Origin: Chromatiales bacterium | Lineage (GTDB): Bacteria; Pseudomonadota; Gammaproteobacteria; Chromatiales; Chromatiaceae | DNA: 5,131 bases | Assembly: GCA_024639625.1 (NCBI GenBank) | Contig: JAHEIA010000271.1 | Span: forward strand, 1-5,131 | Direction: 5' to 3' | In this document: positions 1 through 5,131 of the stretch, piece by piece | Numbering within the stretch: the first letter of the stretch is position 1 | Layout of the letters: the number at the start of each line of letters is the position of its first letter | Position numbers and translations under genes: made by a program | The notes under the pieces: generated by a model | The model's database searches: none | What the model saw: the letters and a program-made list of their open reading frames with translations, nothing else | What the model was told of the DNA's origin: nothing

Positions 1-130
1 CCGCGAGTTGCGGCAGGGTGTCGGAGAACAGGTACAGCAGAAGAAACAGGCCGATGCTGACGGCGCCAAGCACTAAGGTAACGACGAAGGCACGCCGGGA
101 CGCGCCGCCGGGGGTAAGGGATGCACTCAT
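1..130 (-). CDS. N-terminal fragment of an unidentified inner-membrane protein (runs off left edge)
   Basis: An open minus-strand frame starts at the ATG at 130-128 and runs off the window, giving 43 residues beginning MSASLTPGG. A basic patch (SRR, residues 11-13) precedes a long hydrophobic stretch (about residues 14-34: FVVTLVLGAVSIGLFLLLYLF), which fits an uncleaved signal anchor or first transmembrane helix with a cytoplasmic N-terminus. An AGGAG Shine-Dalgarno sequence (complement of 141-145) sits 10 nt upstream and supports this start. The gene is divergent from the LysR-type regulator, so it is a plausible regulatory target. Too little is visible to name a family. The short N-terminus followed at once by a helix would suit a polytopic permease such as an AI-2E-type transporter, but that is a guess. 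Confidence 0.6.
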   Translation of the reverse strand, partial: MSASLTPGGASRRAFVVTLVLGAVSIGLFLLLYLFSDTLPQLA

Positions 131-140
131 GGGTTTACAG

Positions 141-145
141 CTCCT
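141..145 (-). promoter_or_regulatory. Ribosome binding site of the left-edge membrane gene
   Basis: The minus strand reads AGGAG here, 10 nt before the ATG at 130-128. It is the main support for calling the short left-edge frame a gene. The same bases form one arm of a 6-bp inverted repeat (140-145 with 164-169), so the site could be partly hidden in the mRNA leader. Confidence 0.5.
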
Positions 146-219
146 GAGGATACGTTAGGCGGGAGGAGCGAGTCGGTTACTCGGGCCCCTACAGCAGGCA
201 GAAACCCTACACGGGAGGG

Positions 220-286
220 GTTAATAAAGAAAGCAAAACTTACTCGATAGATCATGCAAAATATTTGCATGATGCTGTTTATTAAC
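220..286. repeat. Widely spaced 9-bp inverted repeat GTTAATAAA / TTTATTAAC
   Basis: GTTAATAAA at 220-228 is the exact reverse complement of TTTATTAAC at 278-286, with 49 nt between the arms. The pair encloses the 251-273 palindrome but is not concentric with it (centres near 253 and 262). Both arms lie in the AT-rich part of the divergent intergenic region. They could be protein-binding half-sites or the AT-rich promoter elements of the two divergent genes. The sequence alone does not decide. Confidence 0.45.
251..273. promoter_or_regulatory. Perfect 23-bp palindrome, probable operator of the LysR-type regulator
   Basis: ATCATGCAAA (251-260), spacer ATA (261-263) and TTTGCATGAT (264-273) form a perfect dyad with 10-bp arms. 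Its centre is about 59 bp upstream of the regulator start and about 132 bp upstream of the divergent gene start. LysR-type proteins usually bind interrupted dyads in such divergent regions, autoregulating and controlling the neighbour. The strict T-N11-A form is not present at the dyad centre; the nearest symmetric match is T-N13-A (255/269). Which protein binds is inferred from position only. Confidence 0.6.
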
Positions 287-320
287 GTTTTTTATCACTG
301 GCATCGCTAGAGACGAAGAC

Positions 321-1148
321 ATGGAAACCGAGTTGTTGCGCACCTTCCTCGAAGTTCATCGCATGCGCTCGTTCACGCGGGCCGCCGAGAACCTGTGCCT
401 TACCCCTTCGGCAATCAGTGCACGGATACGCCAATTAGAGTCCGAGCTGGGGCGATCCCTGCTCAAGCGTAATAGTCAACAGGTCCAACTCACCACGGCG
501 GGAGAGCGCATGCTGCGGCATGCAATTGGCATCGTTCAAGCCCTGGACCGTGCCCAGAAAGACATCGCATTGGATGACCGCTCGCCGGTAACGGTGGCCG
601 GCGTGGCGAGTTTCTGGGAACTGTTCCTCCAGGACTGGTTACGCCGAGTGCGGGTTGGCCTGCCTGGTGTTGCGCCCTGGGTGGAGATCCGGGGGGCGGC
701 TGGTATCGCCGAGAAGCTCGCCCGGGGCGAGACCCACCTGGGTTTTCTCTACAGCCCTCCGCACTTGGCGAACCTCATTCTGAGGGAGCTCGATCCGGTC
801 GAGCTCGTATTGGTGTCCGCCCGTCCCGGACAGGGGGTTGACGCTGCCCTGGAGGAGGGTTACGTGTTAGTCGACTGGGGAACGGTGTTCAACGACCAGC
901 ACAACCGGTGTTTCCCGCACCGTCCCCCGGCTGCTGTGCGCAGCAACTCCGGTCGCGTAGCCCTGAGGTTGATATGCTCCTGTGGAGGCAGTGCCTATCT
1001 GCCGCGGGACATGGCGGACCCCGACCTTGCAGGCGGCACCCTGCACTGCGTCGAAGATGCCCCGGTCTTCGAGATGCGCGCGTACGCTGCCTATCTCGCG
1101 CACGGTGAGCAGCGCGGACTGGTGGAACAGATGTTGACCTTTGTGTGA
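321..1148 (+). CDS. LysR-family transcriptional regulator, HdfR-like
   Basis: This is a DNA-binding transcription regulator of 275 residues, near the roughly 280 of Escherichia coli HdfR. The winged helix-turn-helix fills about residues 4-62: ELLRTFLEV opens it, SFTRAAENL (17-25) is the positioning helix, TPSAISARIRQLE (28-40) the recognition helix and LTTAGE (57-62) the wing end. A linker helix follows to about 85, then the effector-binding domain. Features I recall from HdfR are the METELL start, FWE near 98-100, VDWG (184-187) followed by QH, and a SAYLP segment (224-228). The start at 321 matches the family start, though its Shine-Dalgarno is weak (GACGAAG at 312-318). HdfR represses the flagellar master operon flhDC in E. 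coli, but no flagellar gene is visible here. Divergence from the left-edge membrane gene around a palindrome suggests autoregulation and control of that neighbour. No effector can be named. Confidence 0.9.
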   Translation: METELLRTFLEVHRMRSFTRAAENLCLTPSAISARIRQLESELGRSLLKRNSQQVQLTTAGERMLRHAIGIVQALDRAQKDIALDDRSPVTVAGVASFWELFLQDWLRRVRVGLPGVAPWVEIRGAAGIAEKLARGETHLGFLYSPPHLANLILRELDPVELVLVSARPGQGVDAALEEGYVLVDWGTVFNDQHNRCFPHRPPAAVRSNSGRVALRLICSCGGSAYLPRDMADPDLAGGTLHCVEDAPVFEMRAYAAYLAHGEQRGLVEQMLTFV

Positions 1149-1220
1149 AGCGGACTGCGCAGCGGCCGAGCAATGAGACAGCAGGGCACGACTTACCAGG
1201 ACAGCGGACTACATTTTTGA

Positions 1221-1245
1221 TAGCATTTGCATAATTTTAGCATTT
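1221..1245 (+). repeat. AT-rich block with TAGCATTT direct repeats and an ATTTGCAT match to the upstream palindrome
   Basis: TAGCATTT occurs at 1221-1228 and again at 1238-1245, 17 bp apart. Between and overlapping them, ATTTGCAT (1225-1232) is identical to positions 263-270 of the palindrome in front of the regulator. The other half of the dyad is not conserved here (only scattered matches in 1216-1222). The block lies 98-122 bp upstream of the permease start, a reasonable distance for an activator site. A regulatory role is inferred from this short match only. Confidence 0.3.
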
Positions 1246-1320
1246 TCTGAACTTCTTCGCGGCCTCGGCCAGCGACCCGCATCGAAGAACCGCTAGAAAA
1301 TTAAAATTCTTGGTGTGAAT
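1237..1320 (-). pseudogene. Possible remnant of the 5' end of a second LysR-type regulator gene
   Basis: Read on the minus strand from 1320, the frame gives IHTKNFNF, then LAVLRCGSLAEAAKKF, then RKC and a TAA stop at 1239-1237. The order F-L-A-V, C-G-S-L, E-A-A is the hallmark of the first helix and positioning helix of LysR-family HTH domains, but the recognition helix (normally TPSAxSxxI) is missing and the frame stops. There is no ATG at the expected start; an ATT sits there, and the frame otherwise runs back antisense through the permease start. The stretch is AT-rich unlike its neighbours. It is divergent from the permease, a usual place for a LysR regulator of a transporter. I read it as the stump of a deleted or rearranged gene. 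With only about 20 diagnostic residues, chance resemblance is possible. Confidence 0.4.
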
Positions 1321-1330
1321 ACGACTGCAT

Positions 1331-1336
1331 AAGAGG
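1331..1336 (+). promoter_or_regulatory. Ribosome binding site of the permease gene
   Basis: AAGAGG lies 6 nt upstream of the ATG at 1343, a good Shine-Dalgarno match and spacing. It supports the 1343 start over downstream ATGs, which would cut into the first membrane helix. Confidence 0.55.
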
Positions 1337-1342
1337 CTCCCC

Positions 1343-3295
1343 ATGGCGACCCTGCCCAACGGACTGAAGCGTAAGCAACTAATCGCCGCGCTGGTGTTCC
1401 TGCTTGCCGCCCTGTATCTGTCAACCCTGGCCCCCAGTGTGGAGGTGGCGTGGGTATCCGGCATCTTGTTGCTGACCATCTACTTGTTCGCTTTCGAGGT
1501 GGTAGGGGTCGACGTGGCCGCCGCCACCATCATGGTCCTGTTGGGTCTGACCTCGTTGCTAGCCCCGCTCATGGGCCTGGAGCACGGACTGGTAGACACC
1601 CAGCACCTGTTCGACGGCTTTTCCTCCAATGCGGTGATCTCGATCATTGCGGTCATGATCATAGGCGCCGGCCTGGATAAGACCGGGCTCATGAGCGAGG
1701 TGGCCAGTTTTATCCTCAAGGTGGGCGGCACTACCGAGTCACGCATCATCCCCATCATTTCGGGCACCGTGGGGATCATTTCCTCCTTCATGCAAAACGT
1801 GGGAGCCGCCGCCCTGTTCCTGCCCGTGGTCAGCCGCATCTCGGCCCGCTCCGGTCTACCCATGTCGCGGCTGCTGATGCCGATGGGCTTCTGCGCCATC
1901 CTCGGTGGTACCGTGACAATGGTGGGCTCCTCGCCCCTGATTCTGCTCAATGACCTGATTCTCACGTCCAATCAGACTTTGACCCCCGAGCAACAAATGG
2001 CGACTTGGGGCCTGTTCTCCGTCACGCCAGTGGGCTTGGTCCTGGTGGCCACCGGAATCGCCTATTTCGTGCTGGCGGGCCGGTTCGTGCTGCCCACCAA
2101 AAAAAGCGAAGGCACCACAGCCACGGCCTCAGTGGACTATCTGCGGAAAACCTACGGTATTCAGTACTGCATGAAGGAGATGGTGATCGCCAAGGACAGC
2201 GGCTTGGTCGGCAAGATGCTGAACGACGTAGAGCAGATCGACAAGATCCGGGTGGTCGCTATGATGCGCGGCAGCGATCTAGCGATCGGACCCAACGGGG
2301 TAGCCCGCGACGTCCCCTTCGAGGCCCTCAGCGCCATCGGTGTCGTGGCCGCGCCGGGAGACTGCAAGGCATTTGCCGAGAAATATGGGTTACGGATTCG
2401 CGAGGATTTTGAAGCCTTCGGTGACGCTCTGGCGCCCACCAAAGCCGGTATCGCCGAAGTGGTCATACCGCCTGGCTCTTCGTTGATCGGCAAGGCCGCT
2501 CGCGAGGTGTGGATGCGCAAACGCTACGGGCTGTCAATGCTGGCACTGCACCGCGGCGGCGAGACCCTGCACGAAGGCGAAGGCATCCGCGACGTGCCTT
2601 TGCAGGCCGGCGACACAATCGTCGGGCACATCACCTGGGACGCCCTTGCCCGTCTGGAAAAGGACCGGGATTTCGTGGTGGTCACCACCGAATACCCGCA
2701 CGAGGAGCTGCGCCCGCACAAGGTCGGGGCGGCTGGCATCTTCTTCGCCATTGCCCTGTGCCTGGTCCTGTTCACCGACTTGCGCCTTTCCGTCGCCCTG
2801 CTCACTGGAGCCATGGGCATGATCCTGTCGCGGGTGTTGAGCATCGAGGAGGCCTACCAGGCGGTAAGCTGGAAAACGGTGTTCCTGCTCGCCTCCCTGA
2901 TCCCCCTGGGGCTCGCGGTGGAGACCTCGGGGACCGCCAAATGGATCGCCGAGCAGGTGCTTTCGGTACTGGGCGAGATGCCCGTCTGGGTCATTCAGGC
3001 TGCAGTGGCGGCGCTCGCCACCTTCTTCACTCTAGTTATGTCGAACGTGGGAGCGACCGTGCTTCTGGTGCCTCTGGCGGTAAACATAGCAATCGGAGTG
3101 GGGGCGGACCCGGCGGTTTTCGCCCTGACGGTGGCCATCGCCACCTCAAATTCCTTCCTCATCCCCACCCACCAGGTCAACGCCCTGATCATGGGGCCGG
3201 GAGGCTACCGAGTCCCGGACTTCATGAAGGCAGGAGGGATCATGACCGTGCTCTTCCTGGTGGTGATGATGATCATGATGAACCTCGTGTTCTGA
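1343..3295 (+). CDS. SLC13/DASS-type ion-coupled permease with two TrkA-C (RCK-C) domains
   Basis: This is a 650-residue inner-membrane transporter of the ion transporter (IT) superfamily, likely moving an anion (sulfate, dicarboxylate or similar) with a coupling cation. The first membrane half spans about residues 12-250. It has two opening helices, a re-entrant-like segment (FSSNAVISIIAVMIIGAG, 93-110), QNVGAA (151-156) and GGTVTMVGSSPL (188-199). QNVGA stands where SLC13 proteins carry the substrate/Na+ binding SNT motif. Two cytoplasmic TrkA-C-like domains follow at about 273-352 and 369-450; each has a (S/G)LxGK motif (SGLVGK 286-291, SSLIGK 379-384), and the second has the typical QAGD turn (421-424). 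The second membrane half (about 460-650) repeats the pattern, with SNVGA (567-571) and ATSNSFLIPTHQVN (600-613). The length suits TrkA-C-containing family members such as E. coli YfbS. No operon partner adjoins it. Fold and family are clear; the substrate is not. Confidence 0.9.
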   Translation: MATLPNGLKRKQLIAALVFLLAALYLSTLAPSVEVAWVSGILLLTIYLFAFEVVGVDVAAATIMVLLGLTSLLAPLMGLEHGLVDTQHLFDGFSSNAVISIIAVMIIGAGLDKTGLMSEVASFILKVGGTTESRIIPIISGTVGIISSFMQNVGAAALFLPVVSRISARSGLPMSRLLMPMGFCAILGGTVTMVGSSPLILLNDLILTSNQTLTPEQQMATWGLFSVTPVGLVLVATGIAYFVLAGRFVLPTKKSEGTTATASVDYLRKTYGIQYCMKEMVIAKDSGLVGKMLNDVEQIDKIRVVAMMRGSDLAIGPNGVARDVPFEALSAIGVVAAPGDCKAFAEKYGLRIREDFEAFGDALAPTKAGIAEVVIPPGSSLIGKAAREVWMRKRYGLSMLALHRGGETLHEGEGIRDVPLQAGDTIVGHITWDALARLEKDRDFVVVTTEYPHEELRPHKVGAAGIFFAIALCLVLFTDLRLSVALLTGAMGMILSRVLSIEEAYQAVSWKTVFLLASLIPLGLAVETSGTAKWIAEQVLSVLGEMPVWVIQAAVAALATFFTLVMSNVGATVLLVPLAVNIAIGVGADPAVFALTVAIATSNSFLIPTHQVNALIMGPGGYRVPDFMKAGGIMTVLFLVVMMIMMNLVF

Positions 3296-3320
3296 GGACC
3301 TGCAATCCCGCTAAAAGGTA

Positions 3321-3340
3321 CCGGGCAGCTTCGCTGCCGG
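3321..3340 (+). terminator. Candidate terminator hairpin after the permease gene
   Basis: GCAGC (3325-3329) and GCTGC (3333-3337) pair around a TTC loop. The stem extends by G3324-C3338 and, past one bulged G, by two more C-G pairs (3321-3322 with 3339-3340). It begins 26 nt after the permease stop. The following bases, CTCTTGTTG, are only moderately T-rich, so intrinsic termination may be weak. The position makes it the best candidate for the permease transcript end. Confidence 0.4.
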
Positions 3341-3367
3341 CTCTTGTTGCGCGTCTCCGCAAGGCGT

Positions 3368-3372
3368 TTAGC
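3368..3372 (+). repeat. Left TTAGC direct repeat, candidate target-site duplication
   Basis: TTAGC directly abuts the left terminal inverted repeat at 3373. The same five bases follow the right end at 3662-3666, in the same orientation, as expected of a target-site duplication. With five bases a chance match is possible, but both copies sit exactly at the repeat ends. Confidence 0.4.
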
Positions 3373-3390
3373 CTGCAAATTGGATGAAGG
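3373..3390 (+). repeat. Left terminal inverted repeat of the MITE-like element
   Basis: CTGCAAATTG (3373-3382) is perfectly repeated in inverted form at 3651-3660. Extending to 18 bp adds ATGA and GG matches, with mismatches only at the 11th and 16th positions. Confidence 0.55.
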
Positions 3391-3642
3391 TGAACGGGTG
3401 AAGTGAGGTCCGTAGCATCACGACGGACGTTTGATCAATGCCAGCCTTCGTTTTTGCAGTTGCCGGTTTGGCCTCGGCAACCGCTCCTGCGTTGCTCTAC
3501 CCTCTGCATCCCTGCAGTCGTGTTTGGGCTCGGGCCGCGCGGGACTTTGCATTCGTGCCGCTACCCCTCGAACCATAGTTACGGCTATGCTTTTTCGGCC
3601 GACCGGCCCAACTACTCTGCCCATCACGCCCCGATTCCCAAT

Positions 3643-3660
3643 CCCTCATGCAATTTGCAG
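3643..3660 (-). repeat. Right terminal inverted repeat of the MITE-like element
   Basis: Read on the minus strand, this is CTGCAAATTGCATGAGGG, matching the left end at 16 of 18 positions. One extra base (A3661) lies between it and the right flanking TTAGC. Confidence 0.55.
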
Positions 3661-3661
3661 A

Positions 3662-3666
3662 TTAGC
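3662..3666 (+). repeat. Right TTAGC direct repeat, candidate target-site duplication
   Basis: TTAGC is the same-orientation copy of 3368-3372 and lies one base outside the right terminal inverted repeat. Its last two bases also begin the hairpin at 3665-3695. Confidence 0.4.
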
Positions 3667-3695
3667 GAGCAGGGCTGCCGAAGCTCCGCGCTCGC
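3665..3695 (-). terminator. Hairpin downstream of the RND gene, possible transcript end
   Basis: GCGAGC (3665-3670) and GCTCGC (3690-3695) are perfect inverted arms. Inside them GGGCT (3672-3676) can pair with AGCTC (3682-3686) around a 5-nt loop, one pair being G-U. The structure lies about 40 nt beyond the RND stop codon on the minus strand. There is no U tract after it (TAATCTGC follows), so it is not a standard intrinsic terminator; it could protect a 3' end or assist Rho. Confidence 0.3.
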
Positions 3696-3735
3696 GTGCC
3701 GGCGGACCGATGCCACGAGATAGTGGATGTCACAC

Positions 3736-5131
3736 CTAGCCCCCAGCCCCCTGGCCGGCCGTTGGGCTCGCCCCTACCCCGTGCGTCAATGAATACACGA
3801 CCGGAATCAGCACCAGGGTGATCAGGGCCGAAACCGTGAGCCCGCCGACCACGACGCGGGCCAGCGGCGCCTGGGCGTCCGTGCCTTCGCCGATCCCTAG
3901 CGCCAGGGGCAGCAGGGCGAGTACCGTAGTGAAGGTCGTCATGAGCACCGGCCGTAGCCGCCTCCGGCCCGCCTCCAGCAACGCGCTGCGGGTATCCTTG
4001 CCGGAGCTGCGTAGCCGGCCCGCCTGGTCGACCAACAGAATGGCGTTGTTGACCACGATACCCCCGAGCATGATGCAGCCGATCGCCGACTGGATATTGA
4101 GCGTGGTCTGTGTGAGGAACAGGGTGAGGAGCACACCCACCGCTGCCAGCGGCACGGCGAGCATGACCACCAGCGGATCAAGCAGCGACTCGTACTGCGA
4201 GGCGAGAACCATATACACCAGAAGCAGTGCCAGCACCAAGGATCTCAGCAGCTCTCGGAAGGCCTGTTGCTGCTCTTCGAAATTGCCCGCGACGAGCAGA
4301 TCGTAGCCGACAGGCCGGGGAATCCGCTCGAGACGCGCCTGAACGTCGCGCGCCACCGAGCCCAGATCACGCCCGGCGGCATTGGCGGTCACGGTTGCCA
4401 GCCTCTGCTGGTCCTTGCGCTCCACGGTGACCGGCCCGCGCCCGGGCTCGCTGGTCACCAGATTGCGCAACGCCACGAGGTCTCCTCCCGGCGTACGCAG
4501 GGTCAGGTCCAGGATCTCCTGGAGGGAGCGCCTCTCGGCGTCCGCGAGCTGCACCAGAATGCGGTAGGAATTCCCCTGCACACGGAATTCCCCCGCCTTC
4601 GAACCCGCCACCGCAGTCTCGATGACTTCGACGACGTCGCGAACGCTCAGGCCCAGGTCCGCGACCTTGGCTCGATCCACCTGGATCTCCTGCTGGGGAA
4701 TGCCCGCTTCGCGGCTCAATTCGACATCGGTCACCCCGGGCACATCGGCGATGCTGTCCGCGACCTGGCGTGCCAAGGCCTCCGACACATCGAGTTGGAA
4801 ACCGCGGACCTCCACCGTAACCCCTTCCACGCTTGCCAGGATCCGCTCCAACAGAAACTGCCCCTGGGGCGCGCGGGTGCGTATCTTCATTCCCGGAACC
4901 GCTCCTTCGAGGCGGCGCCTCAGGTCCGCCGCGATCTCGCTGTTGGAACGCTGGCGCTGACTGACGGGCAGCAGGGAAAGCCGGATCTCGGCGCGCGCCT
5001 GGGCCCTTCCCCGGGTACCCGAGGTCATCACGGTGACCACGGAGGACAGCACCTCGGGTACCGCCTGGTGAACGATCTTCTCCATCTGCCGGCTCTGCCG
5101 ATCGATCAGGTCGAGGCGCGTGCCGACCTCC
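3736..5131 (-). CDS. RND efflux transporter permease subunit, C-terminal part (runs off right edge)
   Basis: This is the inner-membrane pump subunit of a tripartite RND efflux system, which expels substrates with an adaptor and outer-membrane channel using proton flow. The frame is open to the right edge, giving 464 residues, a little under half of the usual 1,000-1,050; the Met at 5085 is internal. The visible part starts in the second periplasmic loop with [10 protein letters not shown] and PEV, typical just after helix 7, then covers the porter/docking domains (to about residue 290). Membrane helices 8-12 follow, with ASQYESL (310-316), [13 protein letters not shown] (356-368), RLRPVLMTT (391-399) and [10 protein letters not shown] (422-431). 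The C-terminus is short and Gly/Ala-rich. At the position of AcrB Lys940 in helix 10 there is Asn. The sequence is of drug/hydrophobe type rather than CusA-like metal type, but the substrate is unknown. Any adaptor gene would lie upstream, outside the window. Confidence 0.92.
   Translation of the reverse strand, partial: EVGTRLDLIDRQSRQMEKIVHQAVPEVLSSVVTVMTSGTRGRAQARAEIRLSLLPVSQRQRSNSEIAADLRRRLEGAVPGMKIRTRAPQGQFLLERILASVEGVTVEVRGFQLDVSEALARQVADSIADVPGVTDVELSREAGIPQQEIQVDRAKVADLGLSVRDVVEVIETAVAGSKAGEFRVQGNSYRILVQLADAERRSLQEILDLTLRTPGGDLVALRNLVTSEPGRGPVTVERKDQQRLATVTANAAGRDLGSVARDVQARLERIPRPVGYDLLVAGNFEEQQQAFRELLRSLVLALLLVYMVLASQYESLLDPLVVMLAVPLAAVGVLLTLFLTQTTLNIQSAIGCIMLGGIVVNNAILLVDQAGRLRSSGKDTRSALLEAGRRRLRPVLMTTFTTVLALLPLALGIGEGTDAQAPLARVVVGGLTVSALITLVLIPVVYSLTHGVGASPTAGQGAGG

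Larger units (their letters stand above)
3373..3661. mobile_element. MITE-like non-autonomous element, about 289 bp
   Basis: The ends are inverted repeats. CTGCAAATTGGATGAAGG at 3373-3390 matches the reverse complement of 3643-3660 at 16 of 18 positions, the first 10 without a mismatch, with gapped similarity perhaps continuing inward. TTAGC flanks both ends as a direct repeat, which is the signature of insertion with target duplication. No transposase or other convincing coding frame lies inside, so any movement would need an enzyme in trans. The interior holds short dyads: GTCCGT/ACGGAC (3408-3413/3423-3428), GTTGCCG/CGGCAAC (3459-3465/3475-3481), CTGCA/TGCAG (3504-3517) and CATAG/CTATG (3574-3589). 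The element occupies most of the spacer between two convergent genes, a tolerant site. I cannot assign a known family. A structured intergenic repeat or non-coding RNA is an alternative. Confidence 0.5.

Noticed and set aside
265..296. TTGCAT ... TTTATC as a sigma-70 promoter for the regulator
   Set aside because: The spacing is 19-20 bp and both boxes are poor matches in an AT-rich tract where such matches are easy to find; no single promoter stands out.
1155..1162. CTGCGCAG palindrome just after the regulator stop as a terminator
   Set aside because: It has no loop and no T tract, and 8-bp palindromes of this kind are common in GC-rich DNA.
1149..1210. AGCGGACT direct repeat (1149-1156 and 1203-1210)
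   Set aside because: Eight bases, 54 bp apart, with no associated structure or gene; not distinguishable from chance.
1309..1330. TTGGTG ... TGCAT as a sigma-54 promoter before the permease
   Set aside because: The GG-to-GC spacing is 13 nt rather than 10, and the conserved flanking bases are missing.
1480..1971. 163-codon minus-strand frame inside the permease
   Set aside because: An antisense shadow of a clear membrane protein gene with no domain of its own.
3261..3282. GATGATGATCATGATG low-complexity tract
   Set aside because: It encodes the Met/Ile-rich end of the last permease helix and is explained by codon content.
2509..3387. 292-codon plus-strand frame overlapping the permease
   Set aside because: It is a shifted frame of the permease, with the Arg/Gly/Pro-rich composition typical of out-of-frame GC-rich DNA.
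3574..3596. CATAG/CTATG stem followed by five T residues as an intrinsic terminator
   Set aside because: The stem has only 5 pairs, three of them A-T, and it lies inside the MITE-like element about 280 bp from the permease stop; the hairpin at 3321-3340 is a better candidate.
3403..3739. Two overlapping plus-strand frames (about 100 codons each) and a minus-strand frame in the permease-RND spacer
   Set aside because: The peptides are rich in Cys, Arg, Ser and Pro with no recognisable domain, the frames overlap each other, starts lack good ribosome binding sites, and the DNA is better explained by the inverted-repeat element.
3736..5085. Reading the RND frame as a complete 449-residue protein starting at 5085
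   Set aside because: The frame stays open past 5085 to the window edge and encodes RND-typical residues ([10 protein letters not shown]) upstream, so that Met is internal.

Overview
The window comes from a GC-rich proteobacterial chromosome, most likely a gammaproteobacterium. The regulator at 321-1148 aligns from memory along its length with the HdfR branch of LysR regulators, a branch best known from Gammaproteobacteria. The other genes (an SLC13-type permease and an RND pump) are too widespread to narrow this further. I see no rRNA, tRNA, CRISPR array, phage gene or transposase gene.

Layout. 1-130 (-): first 43 codons of a membrane protein that runs off the left edge. 131-320: AT-rich divergent control region with a perfect 10+3+10 palindrome (251-273) and a second 9-bp inverted repeat (220-228/278-286). 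321-1148 (+): HdfR-like LysR regulator. 1149-1342: spacer with a short AT-rich block; on its minus strand lies what looks like the broken start of a second LysR gene (1237-1320). 1343-3295 (+): complete 650-residue SLC13/DASS-type permease with two TrkA-C (RCK-C) domains between its membrane halves, followed by a hairpin (3321-3340). 3296-3735: 440 bp with no convincing gene, largely occupied by a roughly 289-bp MITE-like element (3373-3661) with 18-bp terminal inverted repeats and 5-bp flanking direct repeats. 3736-5131 (-): C-terminal 464 residues of an RND efflux pump inner-membrane subunit, whose N-terminal half lies beyond the right edge.

How they may work together. The regulator and the left-edge membrane gene are divergent around a palindrome, the usual LysR arrangement, so that gene is the first candidate target (inference). 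Part of the palindrome (ATTTGCAT) recurs upstream of the permease, so the regulator may also act there. The RND gene is convergent with the permease and looks like a separate unit.

I see no defence system or new multi-gene pathway here. The observations most worth checking are the MITE-like element, the LysR remnant and the operator-like palindrome.
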